DNA of 64,000 nucleotides from Effrenium voratum (Eukaryota > Sar > Dinophyceae > Suessiales > Symbiodiniaceae), in the NCBI GenBank assembly GCA_963377175.1, contig CAUJNA010001846.1, positions 743,501 to 807,500 on the forward strand, read 5' to 3'. The translations under genes and the position numbers were made by a program. Numbering within the stretch: the stretch's first letter is position 1; the number at the start of each line of letters is the position of its first letter. Below, piece by piece: positions 1 to 12,700 of this stretch. The notes under the pieces are model-generated. The model made no database searches. It saw nothing but the letters and a program-made list of their open reading frames with translations, and was not told the DNA's origin.

Positions 1-102
1 AGCTGAAGGGATGGCTGGGAACCACCAAGAAAAAGATCACGTCTTAGATCACCATGAAACGGTTTTTGTCAGAGCCTTCCAAAAGACACACACACACACC
101 GC

Positions 103-332
103 CTGCGCGGGGACCGCCGGGGCGACCTGGAGCGCTTTCGCAAAGCCCGCGCTGGCACCCGCTTCCGAAGCCGCGAGGAAGGCGAGGAGGAGGAGGAGGA
201 GGAGGAGGTGGAGCTTTTCCTCGAGATCTTCTTCTTCTTTCCCTTCTTTCCCCTTGAAGAACTGCTGTCCAGCTGCACCACCTTGGAACTCGACGAACTC
301 GAGGAGCTTTTTCCGGACTTCCTCTTGACCAT
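103..332 (-). CDS. RS-domain (SR-like) protein, first coding exon, partial
   Basis: The minus-strand frame opens at an ATG at 332 and gives about 76 residues before a likely GC donor at 103/102 (CGCAG then GCGGTG). The peptide is almost all Lys, Arg and Ser. It has several runs of Ser, a KKGKKKK stretch near the middle, and ends in RSRSPRRSPRR, a typical RS-dipeptide segment. RS domains mark splicing factors and their partners in the nucleus, where the serines are phosphorylated; that role is inferred, and no RRM is in view. The rest of the gene would lie off the left edge. The (GAG)n tract at 186-210 encodes one Ser run and could vary in length. A second open frame (Pro-rich) overlaps, but the RS composition favours this one. 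Confidence 0.5.
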
Positions 333-618
333 ACCTCCTCGCTCATGGGATAATAGTTCCCATGGCGCAGGTGTACCAATCACTGCCACACGATGACATG
401 TGACTCGACAGCAACATTGAAAAACACACAGACCTTTCGATCTTTATGGGTCCTTGTTGTGAATTACCAACCATTTTGGAGTCACCCTCATGATTTCTGT
501 CGCCCCATTTCTGTCTTCGCGTGCATGTTTCGTGTGCACAATGAATACATAAAGGAACATGGTGTTCCTGACGTTCAGTCTGGTGTGTCTCGTTTTTGAG
601 GGTTCGTTGTCGCTCTTG

Positions 619-623
619 AAAAA
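619..623 (-). terminator. RNA polymerase III T-run terminator of the tRNA
   Basis: Five consecutive T on the minus strand begin two bases after the tRNA discriminator base. This is the minimal Pol III stop and supports a functional gene rather than a chance fold. Confidence 0.55.
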
Positions 624-624
624 G

Positions 625-703
625 TAGAGCCAACAGGACTTGAACCTGCAACCTCCCAACACACTCTAGGAGGTTGGGCGCGCTGCCATTGCGCCATGGC
701 TCC
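625..703 (-). tRNA. tRNA-Arg (CCT), with a 5-nt insertion in the anticodon loop
   Basis: Folded by eye on the minus strand. The acceptor stem pairs GGAGCCA (703-697) with TGGCTCT, closed by one G-U pair. The D arm is GCGC/GCGC. The anticodon stem pairs CCAAC with GTTGG around a 12-nt loop starting CTCCTAG. The T arm is GCAGG-TTCAAGT-CCTGT, and the discriminator base is A at 625. A-box (TGGCGCAATGGC) and B-box (GGTTCAAGTCC) promoter elements fit consensus. CCT in the usual loop position reads AGG (Arg). A loop of 12 instead of 7 is explained most simply by a 5-nt intron 3' of the anticodon. CCA is not encoded. A T-run terminator follows at once. A tRNA pseudogene is the main alternative. Confidence 0.6.
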
Positions 704-904
704 TTCCAATCCCCAGGAGCGAATCTGGGCAACTTGGACGCAAAAACCAGAGTTGACGGAGGTTGTGGCTGATTCACCACCAAAGCAGGGCCAAGTAAGG
801 AACTCCAAAACATCCCCAAAGTGAGGTGAATGTTGTTACCAGCCATGATTCAGTCCTTTGTGTCTTTGTTGCCCTATTTTGTCACGTGTACCAGCCTTCC
901 ATTC

Positions 905-1001
905 GGACTGTGGCTCAACAACTTGGGGGTTACGCAGGTTTAGTTGGTTCCATTTGCCAAGGTGCCATTTTGGTACATGTTATTGACCCACAGCCACATG
1001 G
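905..1001. repeat. MITE family 1 copy
   Basis: About 97 bp bounded by inverted ends, ACTGTGGCTCAAC on the left and TTGACCCACAGCCA on the right, with the family interior (GGTGCCATTTTGGTAC). It matches copies at 4306, 8494, 11773, 19584, 21442, 27282 and 63800. No coding capacity. Confidence 0.5.
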
Positions 1002-1022
1002 TATTCCGCCGACGCTGCTCAC

Positions 1023-1108
1023 CATTCGCGCCTCCGCGCCCGAAACCGGCGGCGCCAACTTGGCCTCCAGCGAGCCTTCGCAGAGCTTCGTGCGAAGCGC
1101 GCCCAATG
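1023..1108 (-). CDS. Internal exon of an unidentified minus-strand gene
   Basis: A GC-rich 86-bp patch between an acceptor (CCCGAAG before 1108) and a GTGAGC donor after the ATG codon ending at 1023. It starts with two bases of a split codon and then reads 28 open codons (LGALRTKLCEG... ending in GAEARM), so it exits in phase 0. No family is recognised. It lies between the exons at 5.4-5.9 kb and the RS-domain exon at 0.3 kb; which gene owns it is not settled. Confidence 0.4.
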
Positions 1109-2573
1109 CTTCGGGAGTCGGTTTAGCGGATGGTTCGAATAATCTGCAATCTTAACTACAATTCTAATAGCTGAATTAAGGGATCCCAAGTAAAGGACCT
1201 TTATCATTGTGAGCTCGTTGGCTGTGAGGCACTATTGAACCAGCTTACGTCATTCGGGCAACCAGGAGTACAATTACTTAGCGCTTTCTATGGCTGCCCT
1301 GCAAAATTGGCATGGAAGGCAAACATCGAAAAAGGAGAACGCGCTGGAAACGATCAATTTGAAACAAAGCACCTAGATAGATGCACCAGCAATAAACCAC
1401 CCCTAGAAGAACCAGGCCACTTTGCATGGAAAGTAGGCGTCCCATCTGTCCAGTCAATTTTCGAGGAGCGAATGACAACCATTGCTCCATATGTAGCATA
1501 CTTGTTCCCCGTCAGGTGCACGCAAATGCAGCTATTTTCTCACAAGTCCAGGAATTTCTGTGTCTCCCAAAATCAAGCTTCATGCAGTCGCAATGCTTGG
1601 AGGTCGCCGTTTGCCCACATGAGTCCGAGTACCACCTCACAGGTCCTAAAAAGGTCAAAGGACCCTTTTGTTGGGTTTCCACTCAGGCTGGGTGCGCTAC
1701 AGCAGTGCTCGGACGAAATCGGCGCCATGTGCAATCAGACTTTGTGCTGACAAGCCGGCGAAGGGGCAAACAGGGAGTTCCCAAGCACGGCACGTGTCTG
1801 GTGGTTGTCAAGGATTCCCCAAGGGAGCCTCGAATTGGGGTCCAACTCCGGATATGAGAGGAGGACAACTACCTGCCGCTAACGACTGAAAAAATCGGAC
1901 GTTTAGAAAGTCCGTACATTGTCATTTGAGAGGTCCCAGAGAAAGGGAAATGCACCGCCCTCAACATCTCCAGCGGGTATCTATCGCAAACCCTCCGGCC
2001 TCCCCGTAGCACAGCCTCTGCAAAGGTCACGGAGCGCACACCGGTTGAAGTGCGCCTGCGAGTGAAAGCTGGGGACCGGGCCAACAGGATCAGTTCAAGA
2101 CACCAGTTGGGTGTCTTCTGGGTTGCTTAGCGAAACCAAAAGGAAAACCACCAGGTGGGGGGGAACAACACAGACACTCATTGAGACAAAAACGCACCTA
2201 CTTGCGGGAAACGGAGTGAAGCTTTGCTCATGGCACTGCGTTGATCAACTTACCCGACAGACCCCCGGATGTGCGGGACGGGGCGGCAGACGCCAGAAGC
2301 ATTCAAATGATGGCCGATACAGTGCCTGAAGCATTCGGGCATTCGACCTCTTTGTGCTGTGGGCGGATCAAGTGATCCACTCGCCTGCAAATAGTGTCTC
2401 AAAATAGGAGGAACCCCCCAAACGACCTCGGTATTCCTTCTGGTGTCCCTTTTAAATCCAACCAAAAACAGAGGGTTCCCTTTAAAACCAACCAAAAAGA
2501 GAAGGATCCCCTAAAAAAAGACGTCTCCCCCCCCCCCAAACGTCGCCCACACCTTTGCCGAGTCACGCCCGGC
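1109..2573. other. Non-coding stretch, probably intron
   Basis: No convincing exon, RNA gene or long repeat is seen. ORFs on both strands here (for example 1235-1750 on plus) have no recognisable protein character. At 2436-2510 there is a GGGTTCCCTTTAAAACCAACC-type sequence shared with several other places in the window. Confidence 0.4.
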
Positions 2574-2645
2574 CTTTTCGAAGCGTCCAGCGGTCGAGCC
2601 TGGCTTCCGCGGCGCGCAAGCCAGGCAAGCCAGAGCCAGAGACAT
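2574..2645 (-). CDS. Candidate first exon with signal-peptide-like start
   Basis: From an ATG at 2645 the minus strand reads 24 open codons beginning MSLALACLACAP, a short hydrophobic start that could be a signal peptide or anchor. It ends at a possible GC donor (GAAAAG then GCCGGG) in phase 0. The patch is much richer in GC than its surroundings, as the better-supported exons are. Another frame of the same patch is also open, so the call is weak. Confidence 0.25.
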
Positions 2646-3324
2646 GGGCGCGGGTCGGAAAAAAACAAATCTGGCGGGGTGCGGCATCCATGCCGCGCCG
2701 CGACATGAAAACAGCTTGGAGTTATGGTGTACGGGGAAGCATCAGAAACCAGGTTTCTCAGGTGCGAATTGGATTTCGCCCATCCTGAATAGGTACACGA
2801 AATGGCTTGCCCCGGTCAATGGAAAGGACCAAAACCCGCGGTCTGGCTTAGTTTTGAGACCAAATGGAACCTAAGTCTTGAAAAGGGTTGGGGGCCTCCA
2901 TCTTGCGCCCTTGGGCTGGATGAAACTCCTCAAGGGAGCGCTGTGAGGGGGTCATGCGGAGGAAGAGTGGAGGGTGGTCATGTGTACACTTGTCCGTTTG
3001 AGTTTGCTTCCTTCATACGCCGCGTCAACTCCAAGCAAAAAGCAAACAACATCCGCTAGCTTTAACTTGCGACTTGGGAAACTTGCACAAAAGGTGAGTA
3101 GGGAGTGGTTCTGAACCCACCCCCAAGCAGGTCTCCCATTTGGAAGAAACTTCTATGTAAGTGACTGACGCTTTGAGCTGCAACTTGAACCCCCCCCCAA
3201 CAGACAGGTCTCAGCGCTTGGCCACTTGTTGCGGATGTTGTGCAGGCCATAGATGACCTGGCCGGCTCAGTTCAATGAAACAGTCGTACTTCTCCCAGCA
3301 CGGTCATTGGCTTTAAGCATGACA

Positions 3325-3376
3325 TACTGGACGAAATCCATTTCGCACCTAAGAAACCCTGGAGTGATGATTCCCC
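3325..3376. repeat. MITE family 3, partial copy
   Basis: One arm of the family-3 element: TACTGGACGAAATCC, then CACCTAAGAAACCCTGG and TGATGATTCCCC, as in the copy at 47264. The opposite arm is missing. Confidence 0.45.
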
Positions 3377-3618
3377 ATCGAAAATATCAACCAACAATAG
3401 TTTTCCATGAAAAGGTACGTCTTATTCTGACAAGGCCTGCATTCCTGACCTGGCCTCCAAATATCCTGTTTTGCCTCCGCGAAGGGACGTGGATTGGATC
3501 AACAAAATGGCCAGGGTCGCCACCACAAATCCGAAAACCTGATTTGAACTGGAATTGGAACTAGTGATTTCCCTCCGTGAGACTTCTGCAGGTTGACATG
3601 GACACCGAAAAACATCGC

Positions 3619-3657
3619 GTATACACGTATATGTATATATGTATATATGTATATATG
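3619..3657. repeat. TATATG microsatellite
   Basis: Repeats of TATATG/TATATA beginning GTATACACGTATATG; simple sequence. Confidence 0.8.
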
Positions 3658-4305
3658 CGGGAATTCTTCCAGGCCCCTTGCCCCCCTTTTGAATTCCATT
3701 TGGATTTGTGTGGGAGAAGCTATCAGCTGGCCGAGGCAAACTTTGACATGGATGGCATGGTCGGCACTTGCAGCTACCCCCCAGCTGCACACACACGTTA
3801 GATGCAGCACCCCGTGTGCCAAACCGTCTCATGGCATGGCCCAATGTCTAAGTGGAAAATGGCAATAAATAAGAGAAACAAAAAAGTTCTCGCTATCTGC
3901 CTCGAAAAGCAAGGGGCTCAAAACTAGGTACCCCGAAAACAGGAAACAACTTGGCTGCACACCCTTTCAAGTGTCACACGCGAACTGAAACACTTAAACC
4001 GAATACCATTTGACCGCGTGACCACAAGGCTGTCAGCCCAGGTCGACAGAACCGGACGATTCAGTTGTTCGGCTTCTCGGCCATGCCTTGCCCACGGTCA
4101 AATGCGGGTACCCCCGAAGCAGCTCCGTCACCAGCATGGGGATGTTCCCCCCTTCCTGCGCGTCGACATGCGAAGCCCTTCAACACGTGGCAGCGTCGAC
4201 ACTAAGGGCGACCCAAATGGTGGGAAAGGGGGGCCAGCTCTTCAGTCGTTTTTTGGTTGACGAGTTGACAACTTTCAGTGGCCTTCCTCGCGGCTAACAG
4301 TCGAC

Positions 4306-4410
4306 ATATGGGTGTGGGTCAAATTACACCAGGGGACCGCAGATTTTGGTCAATGTTTCCACTTACCAGGGTTCCACTTTGGGTACCAAATTTGTGACCC
4401 ACAGCCATAT
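4306..4410. repeat. MITE family 1 copy
   Basis: 105 bp with inverted ends ATATGGGTGTGGGTCAAA and GTGACCCACAGCCATAT. The interior carries GGGGACCGCAGATTTTGGTC and TTTCCACTTACCAGGGTTCCA, which recur in inverted orientation in the copy at 8494. Confidence 0.6.
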
Positions 4411-5415
4411 TAGCCGCTAGTCCTAGCGGTGCCGTCTGTTCTGAGAAATGCTGGAGCTGTAAGGGCTGGAACATGCGGGTTCGGGCCTCCATCACCCACA
4501 GCTCTCCCGTGTAGTCGCCCATCCTGACACCGAAGCTGAGAGTTCGATGCCCAGTCTAATGGGTTTCAATTTAGCGGTCCGCGGCCTAAACTTCCATTTG
4601 GTTAAGACCCCTAGAAAAAAACAAAAATATGTCCATTAGTGATAGATTCCCTTTAAAACCAACAGGGGAAAAAACAAATAAGCAAATGGAAGTAAATCTG
4701 CTCGCCTTTCGCTGAAGGGTGCGTTCAAGCTTTGGAAAACAGCGGCGAGAGGCCTGAACGGAACCAACCTCCTGCAATCAGTTGGCTTACAAGGACGTCT
4801 GAAATAGCCCGTGTCACCAACCGCGTGGGCCTGCTCTGGGCCGGCAAACTTGTCCGGCTGTCAGATTGCTCACTTCATGAGGTATGAGGTAATTGAGTAG
4901 GACAAGTCCAAACTGTTTGTTTGCATATAAAGTGATCCTCCCCAAAAGTACCAAACCAGGCAGCTCGAGATAAGGTGACCAAATGACATTTTGCACGCCA
5001 GGCCTTTTTGCCTTTCCCCATCTGCAGCCCAGTCGCCCGATGATCTGGGACGGGCCGTGGTTGTTGTTGCTGTTGTAGTTGCTGTTGCACTGCATCTGAG
5101 CGTGCAAATGCACAGGCGGGCCAAGACGCAAGGCGTACAACAAAGTCCAAATGGTGGGAATTGCCTCGCTTTGGCCTATGCTCAACATCATAAAAGCGGG
5201 CCGGCCATAGGCAAGTACTCAGCAGTTTCAGATGCTAAGCAGGGGGCTTGAAAAAAATCATAAATCCATACCCTGTTGGCTTCATTTGCCCCCCTCCCCA
5301 ACCCCACCCCACCCGGCGAGGCGATTCAGACTCTGAGAGTCCCACGGAGGTGTAGCGGAAGGATGTGTCGCCCGTGCCCATCGTCTCGACCCGAGTGAGG
5401 AGCCGCGTGACTCAC

Positions 5416-5853
5416 CTGAGCAAAGGGCTTGGTGAGGGCTGTCAGGGGACAGTTGCGATCGACCTGGCCAGTAAACAGAAGGAACCCTTTCTGGGCTTCA
5501 CGGCGGCAATCAAACAAAGAGGGAAGTTCATGGTAGGGGGTCACTCGGGTACAAGGCCTATGGCCTAACATGCTAGCATCAACTACCTCCTCATGGCGGT
5601 CACTTGGGTACAAATTCCTGCCTCCGAACTTTGCCACAAAAGCTTGCATCAACTACCTCTTCATGGCAGGCGGTCACTCGTGTACAAATTCCTTAATGAC
5701 TAAGGAACCCCCTTTTCATGTATTGAACTCTTCAACCGGGCGCAATTTTCCTGGCCCCATGCGGAGACCCACCCGACTGCTCCAAGCGGCCTCGTTGCGC
5801 TGCTTCGGGTCGCCCAAGAACTCCAGATCCACATCCTCGTAGCTGGGCAGGAC
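5416..5853 (-). CDS. Unidentified gene, two consecutive exons
   Basis: Exon 5773-5853 (27 codons) starts after CACCAG and ends at a GTGGGT donor. It has the acidic, well-composed segment SYEDVDLEFLGDPKQRNEAAW. Exon 5416-5463 (16 codons, DRNCPLTALTKPFAQ) starts after GGCCAG and ends at a consensus CAG/GTGAGT donor. Both are phase 0 at each side, so they join in frame across an intron of 309 bp. I do not recognise the family. The gene follows the stop of the ATP-grasp gene (6744) on the same strand. Its upstream and downstream exons are not found with confidence; the exon at 1023-1108 may belong to it. Confidence 0.4.
5528..5694 (+). repeat. Short imperfect tandem repeat
   Basis: Three degenerate copies of a unit containing CATCAACTACCTC, TCATGGC, GGTCACT and GTACAAATTCC, at about 5530, 5576 and 5648. 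It lies inside the intron region of a minus-strand gene; no coding role is seen. Confidence 0.5.
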
Positions 5854-6743
5854 CTGGTGCCTCGTTCCGGAAACTCGAAGGATCCGGAACAACGGGGTGC
5901 TGTTTTCTCCTTTCCGAGAGGCTCCTGGGGCTTTCAATAGAAGACCCAGACCCTCCAATGGACACCCCGGAGGTGTATGGGGGTCTCAAAACCTGTTGAT
6001 GTTTGAAGGACCCAAACAATCGGGAGCCTCCGGGTTGAAGGAAGCCCAAACAAAAACAATTGAACCACAACCAGAAACGAGGGAAAAACACAAAAGATTT
6101 AACCCCGGTGGCATCCTCTTGGAGAAAAAAACCCAAGAAAGGAGGAAGGATGTCACTGGCCCTGGCATTTTGTCAGGGTGTTGTTTCTCGCAACGGCTCG
6201 GCAGCACCCGCTGAACCAGAATTCATGGACTGGCCCACAAACCCCTGAGACACCCACCGCTCCCCCGTCCTTGTTGTCTTAGCATCGCGGGGGCGTTTTT
6301 TTGGAACCAACGCTGGGGGGAGTCCCTGGATTCTGTGAAGGTGGCGCCTTGCCGGCGAAAAACCCGGTCCCCATCAAGCCAGTTTTCGATCTCTGGCGCT
6401 TTATTCGCCTGATCCAATTCGCCCCCCAATCCTGATCAAGGCGTGTGCCTTATTTCGCCCCAATGCTGCCTTGAGGCTTGTTCAGCTTTCTGCTTCCGGC
6501 TGAATTCAGCTTCTGTGCCCCCTCCCAGTGTCTGGAGTATCAACGTTCGAGCTCTCCTGGTCGTTCAAGTCGCCTTCGCGGTCGCAAACATCTTCTCAAG
6601 TCCGAAGAAATATAATGTGAGACCTCCTTTAGTCATAGTACCCTCTACTGTAGAACCTTTTTTTCTAATTCAGGATCCTGTGTGTTCTCCAGGAATCCAG
6701 CCACCAACGCGTCGTTTTCCCCGGGTTTCCGACTTCCCCGCCG

Positions 6744-9700
6744 TCAGCCAAGCGGCTTCGCCGGCTTCGGCGGCCGCGCCTCGCGCGCCAGCAGCAGAGC
6801 CGCGAGGCCCCGCGAGGCTCCGGCCTGCGAAGGAGATCGGGCGGATGTTTTTTTGTTTTTCTTTTTTTTTCTCGGGGGGGCGGGTGCCGGCGGGTGCTTG
6901 CGCTCGACGGCAGCTTTTTTGGGGGGATGGTTTTAAAGTGAAACCAAAAGGAAGCGATTTTTGGAACCCAAAATATGCGACCATGTGTCAAATCTGGGAC
7001 CCTTGTTGGATCTAGTTCCGTTTGGACGGGTCATCAAAACTTGTCGGACGCCCTGGGACCTAAACAGGAAACCAGGTTTTCAGGCTCTTTGAACATCTCG
7101 TCAAAAACCTAGTCCATCAAACATCTGTGAATGTTGGTAATTCATCGACCTGAAGCAAGAGAGGTAGGGCGAGGCGCTTGGTAAGGTCGCCCAAAACTGC
7201 CAGGTTGCAACACGGTACGTCACTTTATAGAGCCTAGTCATCCCTAGTCATAATTACCCTCGCACAAACACTGATAGCACCTAAAAGGCGCCCCTTAAGG
7301 AAAAGAGTGATCTTGGTTCCTTCCAAGTTTCTGGGCGGAAGTGCACCCAACCCCCACCTCTCTCCCTAAAAAGCCCGGGCCCCGCACATGGCCCAGCGGC
7401 GTCAGCGGCACCGCTCGCAGCCCAGGCGCGCAAGGCAAGTCGTACCTCAGATCTGCGACAGGGGCCACTTCTGCCGGACCTTACTGTGGATGGACGACAT
7501 CCTGCACCACTTGGATTCCATGGTTGAAACCATTGTTTGTTGGTATTTACAGGAGTGTCGAACTAGGTGGTGCAGGATTTCGTCCATCCACAGTAGGCGG
7601 GTGGGGGTGAGGTTTCGCAGCCCTCAAAGATCCCGAGGCCTGACTGAAAGCTTCGCAGCCACGCGGCTCTGCCGCCAACTCCTCTGGCAGAACGCCCTCC
7701 TCACCCAGCCTGGCGGCCGCTTGCAGGCAGGGCGAATTGCGGTGACATGCACTGAGTTCAAGCCATGGTGTCACCATGACCTTTGTGCGCCATGGTCAAA
7801 ACTCCCAAGTGCCAGGTCGTCATGGTTCTCTCAAAAGGAACCTTGCTGTGGCATGTCCATTAAGTATTTTGCGCATCAACAGGATCTGCCAACCGGGCTA
7901 CAGTTCCGCAGGATGTGCCAGTTGCGCACGCGTCGGGGCCAAGTCTTCGGGCTTTGGGGGGTCCTTCTTCGCTGGCAATCTCTTCGTGATGGCACCAGTT
8001 GGGATGAATGAAACCCTATGAAACCGCCCATCCAGTGCATTGTGCATCCACAGTATCGCTCTCTCGCTCTGAATATCTTTGTGCAATCTCTCGGAGTATA
8101 GTCCCAAATGGCGATCTCTTGGCGTAAATTCTCAACCGACCTCTTGACATCTTCTGTACCCATCGACCCTCAAACTAATTGGGGTAACTTATTCATTCCC
8201 CCGCTTTTAGTCGGGGTTCATCACTTTTGGAGGGCAACACCCCCAAAACAAACAAACAAAGGGCTTGTTCATCCGGGTCAAAAAGAAACGCCCCAAAATT
8301 CCTCAAAATTCCTTCCGCGGCTTCCCCCCTGTTTCGGGCCTTACGTAACCACGGCACCACGGCACCACGGCCCAGCTCCGCCCGGGGCGCGGACCCCCGG
8401 CCTGGCGGCCAAGTCCTCAGCACGGCGCCGGTTCAGCAGCCGCAAACTCTGCACCTCCAGGTCCTGCGGCCAGAGCTCGCTCTCAGGCGACTCAAATGGC
8501 TGTGGTTGTCAAAAATAGGTACAAGTGGAACCCTGGTAAGTGGAAATAGGGACCAAAACCTGCGGTCCACTGGTGGTTTAATTTTGACCCATACCCAAAT
8601 GGGCGTGGCAAACCGACCCGACCTTTTCTCCCAACTGGCTCGCTCGTCCTTTTTGGAGTCGGTACCCTTTTTGGGCATCTCTCAGGCGACGCAAAATGTG
8701 GCAAAACCGACCCACCGACCGATTTGGGCGACCCGAAAGTTTTCGGGTAACCCTTTCGGATGCGACGCATGAGCTTCTTTTGGTGCGAGCCATCGGAACC
8801 CCTGGATTTTGCTACGTAGAAAATTTAGAAACCCCTGGTCTGAGGTGTTGAAGGCGCCCAAAATGAGGGGGCTTCTGAATCGAAATTCCAGGCGCATTGG
8901 GGCGTGATGTCCAAAACACATGAGTGGATGTCCCTTGAAACTTAGAGTAGTTTAGTTGTGACATCCCTTTTGAATGCGAGCAGCATAGTTTGCCTCCCAA
9001 ATGAACAAGTGTCCTATTCTCTTAAAGCCACCCCTAAAGTCAGTACCAGCTCAAAAAAGCTCCCAAACGCAGATTATATAAAGGAGCTGACCTAGATACG
9101 CGTGCGCCTTATTGGGGAACCTCTGGTTGTCCTCATAACAACCTCGGGGTTTCCAGGGTTCCCTACACTTGCGTAACATCACCAACAAGCCAAAGGAAAC
9201 CGTTAAAAGAGGCTTCTCCTTTTGCTGGGATTTTGGAGGCGACCTCTCTATTCTTCAGTCAATGGCGGTCTCGATGCTGCACACCGCGCAACGACAAGAC
9301 TCCAGCACACCAGTTCCGCTCTGTCATTGTCCATCGGATGAACAGCCTTCTCTTCTGCGCCAACTTCCGTCCCTACTTTCGATCCTGGGGCCTCTGACCG
9401 GCTCCTTTCACGGTCCGGGTCCTCATATCTGTCCCCCGAACCAAAAACCAAAGGGGAAGTCCATCAACAGTCCAAAGGATGCTTGAACAACCCAAAACGG
9501 GCCAGTTCCTTCTATAAAGACCCTCCTGGTAGAAAAAGAATTGGGAACACATGTTGGGGCTCGATCCCTGTCGTGGGAAACCCTTTCAAACAGCAAGAGA
9601 TTCAAACAGGAAGGAAATCCCCATCAGAATTCGTTGTCCACCACATGGTCTCAAACAGATCTAAACTGACACCATCAACCCCTCTAATTAAAATTCGTAG

Positions 9701-12700
9701 CCAACTTGGCTTTGTCTCAAAGGGGACCCGAAAACTGGTGGTGTTCCGTTGGCCCAAAAGAACCACCCCAAAGCTGGGTGGCTTCCCTCCAAAAAGGACG
9801 CAGTTGGAGAGTGTCAGACCCAACCAGATTGATTCCAAATTGACACCCAACTAAATCAATCCCCTATCAAAGGGTCTCTAATACCCATCGACGCATCGCT
9901 TGCGCCTTTGGCGCACGGCGGGCCACCAGATGCGCCAGGCGTGTGATGGTCTGCCGGGGGTTTACGTCGCAGACCGGGTGGAGGTGCAGCCTCCGGGGAG
10001 CCCCAAATGGCTGTGGTTCAAACACTCTACCAAAATGGCTCCTTTGTAAATGGAACCACAGACTCAACCTGTGTAACCCTAAATTTCCAGCCAAATCGCT
10101 TCGGCCGAGCTCCTCGGGCGAGTGCTAGTTGGACTTTCTTTCTGTAGAGTGGCTTACGTTGCTCTGATCGAGCCGGGTTCGATTCGCCTCTAGTTGGATT
10201 GGCTTGAGGATTTGGTTGCCGTGGATCCTCTTGAGATCAAATGGCAAATTACTCCTAAGGATACACGAAACTCGAGTGAAGTCAGCGGGTCGGCAAAGCA
10301 TGTTCGAAACGGCCTGGGCCAAAAGCGACGCTTCTGGATCTGAAAAGCTTGGAGAAAAAGCGTAAAAGTCAGGCCGCTCAAACGAAAGTCGCTTGATATC
10401 TGCGATGACATCTTCAACGCGATGGTCTCTCAAATGATGCCTATGAAAGGGGTAGCTGTGGCTGAGTATTCCCACAAAGAAACCGATAGGGCACCACCAA
10501 AACCACGCACCCCTCCCAACGCAAGCAAGCTCTCAAATGGTTTACACTACCCCCCAACCCACCTGCCCCAGGCTTTTATGTGATATGAGCCGCTCTAAAT
10601 AGACACTGGGATTGGAGAAAGTCCAAACATCTTACTGCTAGAATGGTCTTCCCAAGTTTAAAGTCCAGGGACTCAGGAGATGGGCCATATTCCCCCGTTC
10701 CCCGGTCGCAACCCGAGACAAAACCTCCGGCCCCGCCTGCCCTCTGCCCGGAAGAGGAACCCGTCCACCCCGGCGGGGCCCACGTAGCCCGCGGCCGCCA
10801 AAGCTCTCCCCACGGTCGAGGCCACGCTCCAAGTCACGAGGTCACCCTGAGGGTCGCTCTGAGCAACAAATCAGCTTGCACATTGGGTGTGTCTTGCGTT
10901 TATTCCCCCAGTCAGAAAAATGCAATGGAAAAAACATAAACGTATGGGTGCCGCAAGAACCCATTTTCTGGGACATCTCAAATTGTGGTGCTGACTGATA
11001 CTCACTTCAAGATGATGTCCACTACCCCCAAGCATTGGTGCCCTGGACAAATAGATGGCACTGGCGAATTCGGACCAAATTGAAACCAGGGCCAGCAGTT
11101 GTTAACCCAACTGACCTGAAAGGACACGAATGCCCCCAAACTATGCCGAGGGGCTTGAGATGTATATACAGCCATAGGATTTTCTCGAAGGAATACAGAC
11201 AGTTTTCCCTCGGGGTAGTGATTTGGGGGTAGTGGAAGTCATCTTGCAGTTCAATCAGAGCAGCCGGTGTATTTTAACAGCCATGAGGTCGCACCCCTGT
11301 GATTTTGTCTTGCTAGACACCTGAAAATAATGTTCACCGTTTGGAACCTTGACTAAAGATGGTTCAAATCCAGAAAACTGAAACAAAACAAACATCGGTC
11401 AGGTTTGAACAACTGGCTCAGCGAATATCGGTGGAGAAGACATGTTTACCCAGAAATTCTCCCTTGAAAGAATGAACCAGGGTATCTGCGCCTAGCTTGT
11501 GGCAATCGACAAATGAAACCCTGCCCACGGGTATTGCCCGACAAGCCAACTTCGTCTTTCGGAGCCCCGGAAATGTATCTAAGAAATTGCATTTGTTTAA
11601 AAGATAAGGATTGCTGGTTTCCCTTTGATTTCTCTCAACAAACGGCACCCTCAAAAGGTTCATGCCTTGCCAAGGGGCCACCGGCACGGCTTCCTCCCCC
11701 AACAATGAGGCCTCGGAGAGCTGAGGGGGAGATCCTTGTGGTCAATGAGATTAACAGACCCATCCGTATTGACATGGGTATGGGTCAACATTGAACCACC
11801 AGGGCACCACAAGTTTTAGTCATTGTTTCCATTTACCATGGTGCCATTTTTGGGTACCTATTTTTGACCCACAGCCATATTGTGGGGGTCCCTCCAAAAG
11901 TGATGGGTCCTCACCATGTATCCCACAAGCAACCCCTATGAACAATGGAGCTGTCCCCTAGTGAGCTGCATGTTGGCGAGGAACCCAATTCCCAATGAGT
12001 TGGTGACTGTACAGCATCATTGAATTACCACCGTAGATGATGAGTATAGACGGCTGCTTATTTAAACAAGCGAGCAATGCCACTCGCGCAAGGCAAGGGC
12101 TGCTTCCAACAATTTGCTATGAACCGGTCATCAAGCACGAGGCCCTATCCACGGCACGGTAATTACCTTGCCGAGCCTCCTTTGAAGGAAGCCCATTGTT
12201 GGAAAAAATGAAAGCTGGAGGATCAAGTTCCTTGTCCACCACCAGCTTCTGTGTTAGGCAGTGTCCAACATGCACTGTGCCTAATCTTCACCAAGACTTT
12301 TCTTGGTCCTGAACAATCAGGCCACGTTTGTCTTGACCATGGACCATGCTAGCCTGGGCCAGGTTGCTGCCTAGGAAATCAATCGTCAGCTCAAACGAAT
12401 GCCTGCAGAAATGGGAGCAACGGGCCCTTTGACAGGTCTTTCGCTTGCGGAAAGCCCCAGCCAAGTCCTGCCTTTGCTTAATGGTCGTTGCGCGGTTGCC
12501 AGGCAAGCGGTAAAAGAACTTTCGATGTTGGCGTCCAAGCAAGACCCGCAAGCATGACAGACATTTGCACAGCTGCTTCCTGACCAACTGCGGCGCCCAT
12601 AGCCTCAAATCAAGAACCCCCGAAAAAAAGGCGGCTTCCTGGTGGTCGTTTGCAAGGATGAGCGCAAACCAACCACCCGGCTCCCCCCGAACAAACAAAA

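Larger units (their letters stand above)
2646..5415. other. Non-coding stretch with small repeats
   Basis: Holds a partial family-3 MITE (3325-3376), a TATATG microsatellite (3619-3657) and a family-1 MITE (4306-4410). No other gene is supported. The Q/N-like patch at 5040-5095 (GTTGTTGTTGCTGTTG) has no flanking splice signals I trust. Confidence 0.4.

Noticed and set aside
4460..4560. 5S rRNA-like CCTGACACCGAAGCTGAGAG
   Set aside because: Only a short resemblance to the 5S internal promoter region; no 5S structure around it.
10130..10200. tRNA-like GGGTTCGATTCGCC
   Set aside because: The B-box-like text is present but the T stem does not pair and no acceptor stem can be formed.
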